The notes beneath the pieces are model-generated. The model was not told where the DNA came from and made no database searches. It saw only the letters and a program-made list of their open reading frames with translations. 64,000 nt of DNA from Marixanthomonas ophiurae. GTDB taxonomy: Bacteria > Bacteroidota > Bacteroidia > Flavobacteriales > Flavobacteriaceae. Location: assembly GCF_003413745.1 (NCBI RefSeq), contig NZ_QVID01000001.1, positions 930,001 through 994,000 of the forward strand, given 5' to 3'. The position numbers and the translations under genes are program-made. Positions 25,565 to 33,875 of this stretch are shown here, piece by piece (position 1 is the stretch's first letter; each line of letters begins with the position of its first letter).

Positions 25565-26584
25565 ATGCTAGATAAAATTAAAGAACATATTACCGAAGTT
25601 GAAGCGTTTAACACAACTTCAAAAGACGAAATAGAGAAATTCCGCATCAAATACCTTGGAAAAAAAGGCTTGCTGAATGATTTCTTTGCCGAATTTAAAA
25701 ACGTTCCTAATGAGCAAAAAAAGGAATTTGGGCAGACTATTAACACACTTAAAAATGCTGCTCAAGAAAAAGTAGATTCTTTAAAAGCAACATTAGAAGC
25801 GAAAGAAGAAACCAAAGGTATTTATGGTGATCTTTCTCGTCCAGGTGAACCGATTGAACTAGGTTCACGCCACCCTATTTCTGTCGTTAAGAATAAAATT
25901 ACGGAGATATTTTCTCGTATTGGTTTTAATGTTTCCGAAGGACCCGAGATTGAAGATGATTGGCACAACTTTACAGCTTTAAACTTACCCGAATACCACC
26001 CAGCTCGTGATATGCAGGATACCTTTTTTGTGCAGACTGATCCTGATATTATGCTACGGACGCATACATCGACCGTTCAAGTTCGATACATGGAAAATAA
26101 CAAACCGCCCATTCGTACTATTTCCCCGGGACGCGTATATAGGAATGAAGCTATTTCAGCACGGTCTCATTGCTTTTTTCATCAAGTGGAGGGTTTGTAT
26201 GTAGATAAAGGCGTAAGCTTTGCAGACTTAAAACAAACGCTTCAATACTTTACGACGGAATTGTTTGGGAAATCTAAAATACGATTGCGACCTTCTTACT
26301 TTCCATTTACAGAACCCAGTGCCGAAGTAGATGTGTATTGGGGACTAGAAACCGAAACCGATTATAAAATGACTAAAGGTACCGGTTGGTTAGAAATCAT
26401 GGGTTGTGGTATGGTAGATCCCAACGTTCTTGAAAACTGCGGAATCGATTCTGAAGTATATTCAGGTTTCGCCTTCGGGATGGGAATAGATCGTATCGCC
26501 TTGTTATTACACCAAATACCAGACATTCGCATGTTAAGTGAAAATGATATTCGCTTTTTACGACAGTTTAAAAGCGTATTATAA
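25565..26584 (+). CDS. pheS: Phenylalanyl-tRNA synthetase alpha subunit
   Basis: A 339-residue class II aminoacyl-tRNA synthetase subunit that charges tRNA-Phe together with PheT, which is not in this window. The N-terminal coiled-coil (FRIKYLGKKGLLNDFFAEFK) is followed by the catalytic core with motif 2 (SPGRVYRNEAISARS) and motif 3 (GFAFGMGIDRIALLLHQIPD). An ATG two codons upstream (25559) is also possible. No leader peptide of the E. coli attenuator type is visible. Confidence 0.96.
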   Translation: MLDKIKEHITEVEAFNTTSKDEIEKFRIKYLGKKGLLNDFFAEFKNVPNEQKKEFGQTINTLKNAAQEKVDSLKATLEAKEETKGIYGDLSRPGEPIELGSRHPISVVKNKITEIFSRIGFNVSEGPEIEDDWHNFTALNLPEYHPARDMQDTFFVQTDPDIMLRTHTSTVQVRYMENNKPPIRTISPGRVYRNEAISARSHCFFHQVEGLYVDKGVSFADLKQTLQYFTTELFGKSKIRLRPSYFPFTEPSAEVDVYWGLETETDYKMTKGTGWLEIMGCGMVDPNVLENCGIDSEVYSGFAFGMGIDRIALLLHQIPDIRMLSENDIRFLRQFKSVL

Positions 26585-26586
26585 AA

Positions 26587-26601
26587 CTAGCATAATGCTA
26601 G
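26587..26601. repeat. Small inverted repeat CTAGCA-TAA-TGCTAG
   Basis: A perfect 6-bp inverted repeat directly after the pheS stop. No T-run follows, so it is not a normal terminator. Confidence 0.4.
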
Positions 26602-26646
26602 ACCCAAAATAGCTTCTCACAAGTACTGATTAAAACCTAAAAACAG

Positions 26647-26814
26647 ATGAAAAAATACTTAATTGTTGGTCTTTTAATCGTTGCACTATTTGTAGTTGCC
26701 TACCTCACCTTTGTAATTGCCGCTATAAAGATTATCGTGGGTAGTATTTTCTTAGGCATATTTGCCTTGGCTTTGTTAGGCATTTGGATTACTTGGAAAG
26801 TTAAAAAAGATTGA
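26647..26814 (+). CDS. Small membrane protein (55 aa)
   Basis: A short reading frame beginning MKKYLIVGLLIVALFVVAYL and ending KVKKD. Apart from a basic N-terminus and tail it is almost entirely hydrophobic, with two membrane helices (about 4-28 and 31-50). It lies 62 bp after pheS and 6 bp before the next gene, which suggests a coupled unit with that gene. It is not recognisable by family. The clean start, the basic end (KVKKD, outside the helices) and tight spacing support it being real. Confidence 0.6.
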   Translation: MKKYLIVGLLIVALFVVAYLTFVIAAIKIIVGSIFLGIFALALLGIWITWKVKKD

Positions 26815-26820
26815 TCCTGT

Positions 26821-27216
26821 ATGCGTAAAGATATTATAATCCCTGAAGTGAAGAATGTTTATATAGCTGCTGTTAACGAGTTTAACGAGGAGTTTAAAAC
26901 ATATGATTGGAACGCCTATATTATTAATGATAACTCCGAACCATTAGAAACGGTCATCATTATATCACAAGGCTACGATAATGAAAAGATGACTGCTCCT
27001 ATGCGGAAAACAATCCAATTATTACCGGCTAAAGGATACGCTAAAATTGAATACCTAGAAGAAAACGTATTGAAAGTAAACAACTTTTTTACTGTCACCT
27101 ATTTTATTGGCGACAAATTATACGACAAACGTTTTGAAATTCCAGCAAACGCAGCCATTAAAGATAACGCCGTTTCACTCCCTGTGATGAAAAAGGATGG
27201 AGTTTTAGCTCGGTAA
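26821..27216 (+). CDS. Conserved hypothetical protein (131 aa)
   Basis: A soluble protein dominated by beta-strand patterns: VYIAAVNEFNEEFKTYDWNA, NDNSEPLETVIIISQGYD, and FTVTYFIGDKLYDKRFEIP. It ends in MKKDGVLAR, abutting the gpsA stop. It looks like a small compact fold of the type seen as an uncharacterised Bacteroidota family; I do not assign a domain. It lies 6 bp after the 55-residue membrane protein gene, so the two may work together at the membrane. The stop is convergent with gpsA with no terminator between. Confidence 0.65.
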   Translation: MRKDIIIPEVKNVYIAAVNEFNEEFKTYDWNAYIINDNSEPLETVIIISQGYDNEKMTAPMRKTIQLLPAKGYAKIEYLEENVLKVNNFFTVTYFIGDKLYDKRFEIPANAAIKDNAVSLPVMKKDGVLAR

Positions 27217-28221
27217 TTAATCCAACTTATCCGTTAACTTTATAAACACCTTTTTCGGGTCTTTTCCTTCATATAGAATATTATACACAGCAGTTATAAT
27301 AGGGGTTTTTGCTTTCTTCTTTCCTTTGGCCTGGTTGAGGTTATAGGCACTTTTGGTGGCATAATAACCTTCGGCAATCATACTCATTTCCATTTGCGCA
27401 CTTTTTACGGTATAGCCTTTCCCTATCATATTGCCAAACATCCTATTTCGACTAAAAACGGAATAGCCCGTAACCAATAAATCTCCTAAATAGGCAGAAT
27501 CGTTTATGTTACGTTTCATTTTGTGTACTTTCTTCACGTACTTTTTCATCTCGCGTATGGCATTGCTCATCAACACACTCTGGAAGTTATCTCCGTAACC
27601 CAAACCGTGTGCAATTCCGGCAGCAATTGCATAGATGTTTTTAAGCATTGCCGCATATTCGGTGCCCATTACATCATCGCTAGTGGTACATTTTATATAA
27701 TCGCTGGACAATGTATCTGCAACTAACTTGGCTTTTTCTTCATCGGCGCAGGCAATGGTTAAATAAGACAAACGTTCTAAAGCGACCTCTTCGGCATGAC
27801 AAGGACCGGAAATAACGCCAATATTATTAAAAGCTACATTATAGTGGGTGTTAAAATGGTCTCCAACAATTAAACTAGTTTCAGGAACAATCCCTTTTAT
27901 CGCTGAAAAGATTACTTTTTCTTCAAGAGAAACAGTAAGTTTCTTAAGTTCGGTTTCCACAAATGCTGAGGGGATAACGAAGATAAGGTAATCTGCATAT
28001 TCCACCATTTCATTGATGTCATTACTCAATTTAAGCTGTGAAACCTTAAACTCCACAGAACTCAAGTAATTGGGGTTGTGGTCTTCTTTTTTAATATGCT
28101 CTAGTGCATATGTGTTACGCATGTACCAACCTACTTCATCTAGATTTTCACAAAGCATTTTCACAATGGCGGTTGCCCAGCTTCCGCCGCCAAAAACGGC
28201 AAATTTTGGTCTTTCAGTCAT
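27217..28221 (-). CDS. gpsA: NAD(P)H-dependent glycerol-3-phosphate dehydrogenase
   Basis: A 334-residue enzyme making sn-glycerol 3-phosphate from dihydroxyacetone phosphate for phospholipid synthesis. The Rossmann motif FGGGSWATAI is at the N-terminus, the catalytic lysine region AAMLKNIYAIAAGIAHGLGY is intact, and KGYTVKSAQMEMSMIAEGYY is the usual C-terminal block. The start is at 28221 (MTERPKFAVFGGG); the frame from 28254 adds an unlikely 11-residue tail. A -7 element TACTTTTG lies 20 bp upstream. Confidence 0.95.
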   Translation of the reverse strand: MTERPKFAVFGGGSWATAIVKMLCENLDEVGWYMRNTYALEHIKKEDHNPNYLSSVEFKVSQLKLSNDINEMVEYADYLIFVIPSAFVETELKKLTVSLEEKVIFSAIKGIVPETSLIVGDHFNTHYNVAFNNIGVISGPCHAEEVALERLSYLTIACADEEKAKLVADTLSSDYIKCTTSDDVMGTEYAAMLKNIYAIAAGIAHGLGYGDNFQSVLMSNAIREMKKYVKKVHKMKRNINDSAYLGDLLVTGYSVFSRNRMFGNMIGKGYTVKSAQMEMSMIAEGYYATKSAYNLNQAKGKKKAKTPIITAVYNILYEGKDPKKVFIKLTDKLD

Positions 28222-28241
28222 AATTAAGTTTTCAATTGTTT

Positions 28242-28249
28242 CAAAAGTA
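28242..28249 (-). promoter_or_regulatory. Promoter -7 element TACTTTTG upstream of gpsA
   Basis: On the minus strand TACTTTTG matches TAnnTTTG perfectly, 20 bp before the start codon at 28221. It supports the shorter gpsA start because the frame extension would overlap it. Confidence 0.55.
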
Positions 28250-28560
28250 CGCAATTATTGTCAAGGCTCGAATTAAAGTGTAAATTTCAAGAATAGAACG
28301 AATCAATTAAAAAACTTGGCACGTGTTTTGAATCTTTTAAAACTGAAATAATTATTGTTTTAGTGGTGTAGATTATTTAACAATGGATTATGAATGTTTA
28401 AATAAGAATACCTTAAACTTTGCGTTATAAGAAGACAAGAAAAAACTGAATTGTAAAAATAATTTCAGAAAATATATAAACCTTTTTTTTGGTTGGTTAG
28501 TAGAAGCCGTCTCACACTGTTTAATTTAATCAGTTGGGGCGGTTTCTCGTTTAAAAAGGG
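28250..28560. other. 311-bp gene-free spacer with possible small-RNA unit
   Basis: No convincing reading frame is seen. On the plus strand TTGGCAC-N5-TTGA at 28316-28331 resembles a sigma-54 -24/-12 promoter (consensus ends TTGC, here TTGA). About 175 bp downstream an imperfect hairpin at 28503-28546 (GAAGCCGTC ... GGGGCGGTTTC) could end a transcript. No plus-strand gene follows for at least 3 kb. The unit is speculative. Confidence 0.3.
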
Positions 28561-29151
28561 TTATTTATAAAAATTCATTTCATCCAAATACTTCCAAACA
28601 GTATGAGGCAACATAGGGCGAATATTAATTCCAGACTGTATTCCTTTTCGTATAAAAGTTGAAGAAAGCTCCATAATGGGAGCATCTACTTTAGTAATTT
28701 TTGGATGATCTGTAAACTGAGTTTCAATCGTCCCTTCGGAAATTCTAGGATATACATAAATGGAATACCGGTCTAAAATGACCTCGTAATTTTTCCACTT
28801 ATGCAAACTCTTTAAATTATCCTCACCCATTATTAAAGAGAATATCTTTTCAGGGTATTTTTCTTCTAAATGTGCCAACGTGTTGGTCGTATAATTGGGC
28901 TGCGGAAGATCAAATTCAATATTGCTAGCTTTAAGTTTTGGATATTCTTCTAACGCAATGCGTACCATCGCCAAACGGTGATGATCTTCAAGTAATGTTT
29001 TTTTCTTTTTATGCGGATTGTGTGGCGTTACTACCAACCAAATTTCATCTAAATCACTATTCTCCACTAAATGGTTGGCAATAATGAGGTGACCAACGTG
29101 AATAGGGTTAAACGTACCAAAATAAAGGCCTATTTTTTTTGCCGAAATCAT
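28561..29151 (-). CDS. nadD: Nicotinate-nucleotide adenylyltransferase
   Basis: A 196-residue nucleotidyltransferase that adenylates nicotinate mononucleotide in NAD synthesis. The HxGH-type motif is intact (GTFNPIHVGHL), as are WLVVTPHNPHKKK, the core SLIMGEDNLKSL and the C-terminal STFIRKGIQSGINIRPMLP (the SSTxIR motif). It directly abuts gmk with no gap, as the last gene of the unit yicC-gmk-nadD. Confidence 0.95.
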   Translation of the reverse strand: MISAKKIGLYFGTFNPIHVGHLIIANHLVENSDLDEIWLVVTPHNPHKKKKTLLEDHHRLAMVRIALEEYPKLKASNIEFDLPQPNYTTNTLAHLEEKYPEKIFSLIMGEDNLKSLHKWKNYEVILDRYSIYVYPRISEGTIETQFTDHPKITKVDAPIMELSSTFIRKGIQSGINIRPMLPHTVWKYLDEMNFYK

Positions 29152-29748
29152 TTACTCTTCTTCTTTTTCCGGGTGACCATTTTTAATAAAATCAGATACT
29201 AATTCTTTCGCTTCGTTTAAAGCAGTATCTAAGTCGTTATTCTTAATGATATAATCAAACTGTGGGGCAGTAGCTAATTCGACTGAAGCTTTTGCAATGC
29301 GCATATTAATACGCTCATCGCTTTCAGTTTTTCGTTTTTTAAGTCTGCGTTTTAATTCGTCCACACTAGGTGGTTTTACAAAAACGGCTAAGGTTTTATC
29401 GGGATATTTCTTCTTAATTCGAAGTCCGCCAACTACATCGATATCAAAAATTACATTTTTACCTTGTGCCCAAATGCGTTCTACTTCGGTTTTTAAAGTT
29501 CCGTAAAAATTATCGCGATAGACTTCTTCCCACTCTAAAAACTCATCATTTTTAATGTGTTGTTTAAAGTCTTTTAAACTAATAAAATGATAGTCTTTAC
29601 CGTGCGTTTCGTGCCCTCTAGGTTCTCGAGAAGTACACGAGATGGAAAAGGCTAAATTCAGTTCTTCTTGGGCGAGCAAATATTGTACAATCGTTGTTTT
29701 ACCGCTTCCGGACGGGGCCGAAAAAACAAATAATTTCCCTCCTTCCAT
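29152..29748 (-). CDS. gmk: Guanylate kinase
   Basis: A 198-residue enzyme phosphorylating GMP to GDP with ATP. The P-loop SAPSGSGKTT is at about 10-19, the GMP-binding SCTSREPRGHETHGKDYHF block follows, and RIAKASVELATAPQFDYII is the conserved C-terminal part. The last residues are a lysine/glutamate-rich tail. It overlaps yicC by 1 bp and abuts nadD. This gmk-nadD pairing is common in Bacteroidota. Confidence 0.96.
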   Translation of the reverse strand: MEGGKLFVFSAPSGSGKTTIVQYLLAQEELNLAFSISCTSREPRGHETHGKDYHFISLKDFKQHIKNDEFLEWEEVYRDNFYGTLKTEVERIWAQGKNVIFDIDVVGGLRIKKKYPDKTLAVFVKPPSVDELKRRLKKRKTESDERINMRIAKASVELATAPQFDYIIKNNDLDTALNEAKELVSDFIKNGHPEKEEE

Positions 29749-30605
29749 TACAATACATTTAAAGCTTGTTCCTTTATTTTTTCCAGTTCATCTTTCATTT
29801 GAACCACTACTTGTTGCATAGGGGCAAAGTTGGCTTTGCTACCAATGGTGTTGATTTCACGACCAATTTCTTGAGAGATAAACCCTAATTTTTTACCGTT
29901 ACTATCTTTACTTTGTAAGGTTTCAGAAAAATAAGAAAGGTGATTACTTAATCGAACTTGCTCTTCGGTAATGTCGTATTTTTCAAGGTAATAAACCAAT
30001 TCTTGCTCAAAACGGTTTTCGTCAACGGTTTCTTTTAAATCGCTTACGGCTTTTGTCAACCGTTCTTTAACATTATCCATACGTTGTGGATCGAGTTCCA
30101 TAACTTCATCTAACAAAGAGGAAATGTTAGTAATACGTTTTTTAAAATCGGATTCCAATGCTTTTCCTTCGTCATTTCTGTATTCATTTATAGAATGCAA
30201 TGCTTCGTCAACCGCTTCGATTATTTTATTGTATTCTGTCTCATCAACTTCATCTCGCTCGGTTTGTAACGCATCGGGAAAACGAACGGCCATTTTCATC
30301 AACTCAACGGGATCACCATCTGTAATATGAGCCAATTGTTTCATGTATTGTTTAACAGCAGTTTCGTTTATTACAGTTGATGTTTCCTCACCTGTTTGCT
30401 CTACGTACAGGTTAAAATCTACTTTCCCGCGAGAAAGGGATTTTGAAATTCGTTTCCGAATATCTAATTCCTTTTCACGATAAGCAGAGGGAACCCTCGC
30501 ATTTACATCAAGGTTTTTACTGTTTAACGATTTTATTTCAACCGTAATTTTTTTGGAAGGCAATTGCACTAGGCTTTTACCATAACCGGTCATGGACTGG
30601 ATCAT
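29748..30605 (-). CDS. YicC/YloC-family endoribonuclease
   Basis: A 285-residue protein with the family's N-terminal MIQSMTGYGKSL and C-terminal block KLGFISQEIGREINTIGSKA, both highly conserved. YicC/YloC proteins were shown to be metal-dependent endoribonucleases, for example acting on small RNA turnover in E. coli. It is the first gene of the unit with gmk and nadD. A -7 element TACCTTTG lies 20 bp before the start. Confidence 0.93.
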   Translation of the reverse strand: MIQSMTGYGKSLVQLPSKKITVEIKSLNSKNLDVNARVPSAYREKELDIRKRISKSLSRGKVDFNLYVEQTGEETSTVINETAVKQYMKQLAHITDGDPVELMKMAVRFPDALQTERDEVDETEYNKIIEAVDEALHSINEYRNDEGKALESDFKKRITNISSLLDEVMELDPQRMDNVKERLTKAVSDLKETVDENRFEQELVYYLEKYDITEEQVRLSNHLSYFSETLQSKDSNGKKLGFISQEIGREINTIGSKANFAPMQQVVVQMKDELEKIKEQALNVL

Positions 30606-30624
30606 ATTTTCAATTTAATGGTTG

Positions 30625-30632
30625 CAAAGGTA
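30625..30632 (-). promoter_or_regulatory. Promoter -7 element TACCTTTG upstream of yicC
   Basis: A perfect TAnnTTTG on the minus strand, 20 bp before the yicC start at 30605; it probably drives yicC-gmk-nadD. Confidence 0.55.
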
Positions 30633-30686
30633 GTAAATTAGAATATAGTAGCTTATCATTTAAAGGTTGCGGACTAATTAAATGTA

Positions 30687-31649
30687 TTATGCTTCTTTAT
30701 TTAAAAAAGAAGTCGCTCTTTTTTCACTGTAATAGGTTGCATTTGTTTGATGAAACCCTACGTGACCACCATATTCTGGGGTTTCTAAATAGATATTTTC
30801 AGAATTTTTTGCAAACGAATACGGATAGCTTTCCTCCGTTAGAAATGAATCATTTTTGGCGTTTAAAATCAACACCGGGATACTGATAGTAGGCAAAAAT
30901 TGACCGCTACTATTTTGTTTGTAATAATCGTACGCATCTTTAAACCCAAATGCGGGAGCGGTATATAGGTTGTCGAAATCCAATAGGGATTTAACTTGTT
31001 TTACATCTGAAGGGCTCATTTTTTCAGGGAACTGTTGCACCTTAATCTTTAATTTCTTCCGAAGATTGTGTAAAAACGAAGTTCGGTATACCCAATTATC
31101 AAAATTGGAAAGCGATTCTAGTGTTCCTCTCAAATTTAAAGGCGTAGAAATGGCAACGGCACTTTCTATTTCCTTCGGAAGGTTTCTTTGCTCACCTAAA
31201 TATTTCAACATTAAATTTCCGCCTAAACTGAAACCAATTAACGATAGGGTATCATACTTTTCTTTCTTCAGAAGAAAATCGACAACGGCTTGCAAATCGT
31301 CTGTTTTTCCGGCATTATAAGAAGAAAATAGCTTATTTGGTTCGCCGCTACAACCCCTAAAGTTAACAGCCACGGCATCCCAACCGTGTTTTGTTAGGCT
31401 TTTCGCTTGTCCTTTTATATAGCGGCGTTGCGCGTTTCCTTCCAATCCGTGCAAAATAATAGCCACTTTTGAAGTTTTATTATCTGCAAACGAGAAATCA
31501 ATATCTAAAAAATCACCATCTTCTAGATTTATGCGTTCGCGACGCTGCAGTATGTTAGGGACAGGACGCAGTTTAGCTGAATAAATCGTGGCAACATGCC
31601 CGCTTTTAAAGATACCGCTAGGGGAATAAGTAGATTCAATTAGTGGCAT
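30687..31649 (-). CDS. YheT-family alpha/beta hydrolase
   Basis: A 320-residue alpha/beta hydrolase. The oxyanion region (ILHGLEGNAQRRYIKGQA), the nucleophile elbow GFSLGGNLMLKYLGE and the acid/histidine end (NAKNDSFL, then PEYGGHVGF) give the catalytic triad. YheT proteins are annotated as hydrolases of unknown substrate, possibly esterases; EMBL-type names vary. There is no signal peptide. A perfect -7 (TACTTTTG) is 21 bp upstream. It is divergent from tetR, so the region between may be shared. Confidence 0.9.
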   Translation of the reverse strand: MPLIESTYSPSGIFKSGHVATIYSAKLRPVPNILQRRERINLEDGDFLDIDFSFADNKTSKVAIILHGLEGNAQRRYIKGQAKSLTKHGWDAVAVNFRGCSGEPNKLFSSYNAGKTDDLQAVVDFLLKKEKYDTLSLIGFSLGGNLMLKYLGEQRNLPKEIESAVAISTPLNLRGTLESLSNFDNWVYRTSFLHNLRKKLKIKVQQFPEKMSPSDVKQVKSLLDFDNLYTAPAFGFKDAYDYYKQNSSGQFLPTISIPVLILNAKNDSFLTEESYPYSFAKNSENIYLETPEYGGHVGFHQTNATYYSEKRATSFLNKEA

Positions 31650-31670
31650 AAATAGGCTTGCTTTTAATTA

Positions 31671-31678
31671 CAAAAGTA
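31671..31678 (-). promoter_or_regulatory. Promoter -7 element TACTTTTG upstream of yheT-like gene
   Basis: A perfect TAnnTTTG on the minus strand, 21 bp before the start at 31649. It lies about 50 bp from the tetR operator. Confidence 0.5.
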
Positions 31679-31715
31679 CCTAATTCTTAATTTGTAGTTA
31701 ATGTATCTATGCTTT

Positions 31716-31746
31716 TTTGTATTTAAGATACCAATCGGTATCTTTG
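31716..31746 (+). promoter_or_regulatory. TetR operator palindrome over the tetR promoter
   Basis: AAGATACCAATCGGTATCTT (31725-31744) is a perfect 8-bp inverted repeat with 4-bp spacing. TTTG (31716-31719), a 19-bp gap, and TATCTTTG (31739-31746) give a textbook -33/-7 pair. The operator covers the spacer and half of the -7, and the tetR start codon lies 4 bp after it, so transcription should begin at or beside the ATG. Confidence 0.8.
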
Positions 31747-31750
31747 TGGA

Positions 31751-32341
31751 ATGAGAAATGCACAGGCAACAAAAAATACCATTATTAATGAAAGCGCAAA
31801 TTTGTTTAATACACAAGGATATAAGGCGACTTCCATTAGTGATATCACCAAAGCAACGGGTTTGACCAAAGGGGCAATTTATCGTCATTTTGAAAACAAA
31901 GGTGATCTAGAAAAACACGCATTGCAGCGATTGTCTAAAGTTATGTTTGGCGAAATAGGAACTACTATTAAAGAAGCGAAAACCTTCACGAGCAAAATAG
32001 AGGCTATTTTTTTGTTTTTTGAAAATTATATGGACACACCGTTGTACGAAGGCGGTTGCCCTGTAATGAATGCAGCCGTCGAGGCAGACGATGCCAACCC
32101 AGTTTTACGCGAACAAGCCTGCGCGATGTTACAACAGTTTAAAGATGCGGTGTCTACATTAATTGAAAACGGCATTAAAAACAACCAAGTTAAACCTGAT
32201 GCAGATGTAGCTTTTTACAGTACCATTTTTATTGCTACACTAGAAGGCGGAATTATGATGAGCCGTTTACAGCGGGACAAAAAGGCGATTACACATACCA
32301 TTGCCCACTTACGAAATATAGTTGCTGAGATTTCAATCTAA
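31751..32341 (+). CDS. TetR-family transcriptional regulator
   Basis: A 196-residue regulator. The N-terminal helix-turn-helix is clear (YKATSISDITKATGLTKGAI, then YRHFENKGDLEKHAL); the C-terminal ligand and dimer domain has a Cys-rich stretch (GGCPVMNAAVEADD and CAMLQQFKDAV) typical of the AcrR/YcdC-like subgroup. It is probably autoregulated through the palindrome 5 bp upstream and may control the downstream hydrolase and thioesterase genes (starts 32376 and 33230). The effector is unknown; fatty-acid-type ligands fit the neighbours, but that is inference. Confidence 0.93.
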   Translation: MRNAQATKNTIINESANLFNTQGYKATSISDITKATGLTKGAIYRHFENKGDLEKHALQRLSKVMFGEIGTTIKEAKTFTSKIEAIFLFFENYMDTPLYEGGCPVMNAAVEADDANPVLREQACAMLQQFKDAVSTLIENGIKNNQVKPDADVAFYSTIFIATLEGGIMMSRLQRDKKAITHTIAHLRNIVAEISI

Positions 32342-32375
32342 AAAACTATTTAATATATCACATAGAAAATTTCCT

Positions 32376-33239
32376 ATGAAAAAGTTACTTACCAAATTAA
32401 CAGGAAAATATTTAAACGCAACGGCACCATTATTCCCAAAACTGAATAGGGAACAAGCTTTTAAACTGTTGTGTAAGGTGAGGTCCGTTCCTATTTCAAA
32501 AGAAGGACATGATTTTTTTGATACTGCTGAAACCTCATACATTGAAGTGCCTCAAGCTTCCATTGCGGTGCACAAATGGGGTAATGGACCTAAAAAAATA
32601 CTTTTTTTGCATGGTTGGATGAGTCACTCTAAAAGATGGCAACCTTATATTAATAAGTTAGATACTTCAGAATATGCTATTTACTCATTAGATGCTCCAG
32701 CCCATGGTCTTTCAAAAGGAAAAACCATGAATATTGAGATGTATCGTCAGGCTACCGAGACTATAATTCAAAAATTAGGAGGCGTAGACCATTTAGTTTG
32801 TCACTCGTTAGGAAGTTTAGTGGGCGCTTATACTTTTTTAGCTAACAAACAAATTCAGGTTAACGACTATATTATTATGGGAGCTCCTGCCGGGATGAAT
32901 TCCATTTATGGATTTTTTAGAGACGCGCTAAAACTTTCAAATAGAACCATTGATAATTTAGGAATAAAAGTAGATTCTGTTTTAAAAGTTCCGGCATCAA
33001 AACTTACCATGAAACATTTTTTTGAGGAAGCTGAAAAACCAATATTTGTGGTTCATGAAGAATCTGATAAAGTAACGCCTATTTCAGAAATAAAAAAAGC
33101 AATACAAGCTACTAATCCACCTATACAAACGTGGTTTACAACCGGTCAAGATCATAATCTTACCAAACCGGAAACAGTTGAAACCATACTAAACCATATA
33201 ACAGAAAAAAATAGTAAACAAAAAGAACTATGTATTTAA
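32376..33239 (+). CDS. Alpha/beta hydrolase
   Basis: A 287-residue alpha/beta hydrolase with the oxyanion motif LHGWMSHSKRW, the nucleophile elbow CHSLGSL (Ser in VCHSLGSLVGAY), an acid residue in VHEESDKVTP and a final histidine in TTGQDHNLT. The frame is open from 32322, but the start at 32376 (MKKLLTKLTGKYLNATAPLF) avoids a tail overlapping tetR and matches the family. It overlaps the thioesterase gene by 10 bp. The set tetR-hydrolase-thioesterase looks like an acyl-ester metabolism unit under TetR control. Confidence 0.88.
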   Translation: MKKLLTKLTGKYLNATAPLFPKLNREQAFKLLCKVRSVPISKEGHDFFDTAETSYIEVPQASIAVHKWGNGPKKILFLHGWMSHSKRWQPYINKLDTSEYAIYSLDAPAHGLSKGKTMNIEMYRQATETIIQKLGGVDHLVCHSLGSLVGAYTFLANKQIQVNDYIIMGAPAGMNSIYGFFRDALKLSNRTIDNLGIKVDSVLKVPASKLTMKHFFEEAEKPIFVVHEESDKVTPISEIKKAIQATNPPIQTWFTTGQDHNLTKPETVETILNHITEKNSKQKELCI

Positions 33240-33706
33240 AAAAATTTGAAATTCGTTGGGACGATGTAGATGCCAACCGCCACTTACGTAACAGTGCCTT
33301 TATAGATTATATGAGCCATACTCGAATGAGTTTTTTTAGCGAAAAGGGTTTTGGGCAAAAACATCTAGCCGAAATGAACTTAGGCCCAGTGGCACTTTAC
33401 GAACGTATGTATTATTTTAAAGAAGCATTTCCAGGCAAACCACTACGTGTTTCATTACAATTAAGAGGACTTTCTGAAGAAGGAACTTTTTTTGAATTTG
33501 TGCACAATTTTTATGACCATAAAGGAAGAAACTTAGGTCGTTGCGAAATGTTAGGCGCTTGGATTGACCTTAAAGAACGAAAACTGGTTCCATTACCAAA
33601 AAAGTTTTATAGCTTTTTAGATGGTATTGATAAAACCGATGATTTTAGAACAATTACCAAAGAGGATACTCGTAAACACGGACAATTTCCGAAGGATTTA
33701 GAATAG
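33230..33706 (+). CDS. Hotdog-fold acyl-CoA thioesterase
   Basis: A 158-residue 4HBT-like thioesterase. The hallmark RWDDVDANRHLRNSAFIDYM carries the catalytic aspartate and the N-terminal half of the active-site loop. The conserved GRCEMLGAWIDLKERKLVP follows. Such enzymes hydrolyse acyl-CoA or acyl-ACP. It starts inside the end of the hydrolase gene with a 10-bp overlap, so coupling is strong. A cloverleaf repeat follows 17 bp after its stop. Confidence 0.88.
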   Translation: MYLKKFEIRWDDVDANRHLRNSAFIDYMSHTRMSFFSEKGFGQKHLAEMNLGPVALYERMYYFKEAFPGKPLRVSLQLRGLSEEGTFFEFVHNFYDHKGRNLGRCEMLGAWIDLKERKLVPLPKKFYSFLDGIDKTDDFRTITKEDTRKHGQFPKDLE

Positions 33707-33723
33707 AACTTTTTCATTCTGGG

Positions 33724-33837
33724 CTTCGGGACATTCCGTCAAAGACAGAAAAATTAGCCACCTCACATTTTTAATTTAAAATTCATATTGTGAGGTGGTT
33801 GAGTGATCCCGATAATAATCGGGATTGTATCGAAACC
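33724..33837. repeat. Cloverleaf repeat element, copy 3
   Basis: This lies between convergent genes. The right end TGTATCGAAACC is intact, the left end (CTTCGGGACA) degenerate. The central hairpin is CCACCTCACA / TGTGAGGTGG (33758-33767, 33789-33798, perfect), and a right side hairpin ATCCCGAT / ATCGGGAT (33806-33825) is perfect. The left side hairpin is decayed. Confidence 0.75.
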
Positions 33838-33875
33838 TCCGTGATGCACTGAATATTCCCTGTCATAAAAAGCTG

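Noticed and set aside
26587-26601. CTAGCA/TGCTAG as a terminator for pheS
   Set aside because: The stem is only 6 bp and no T-run follows.
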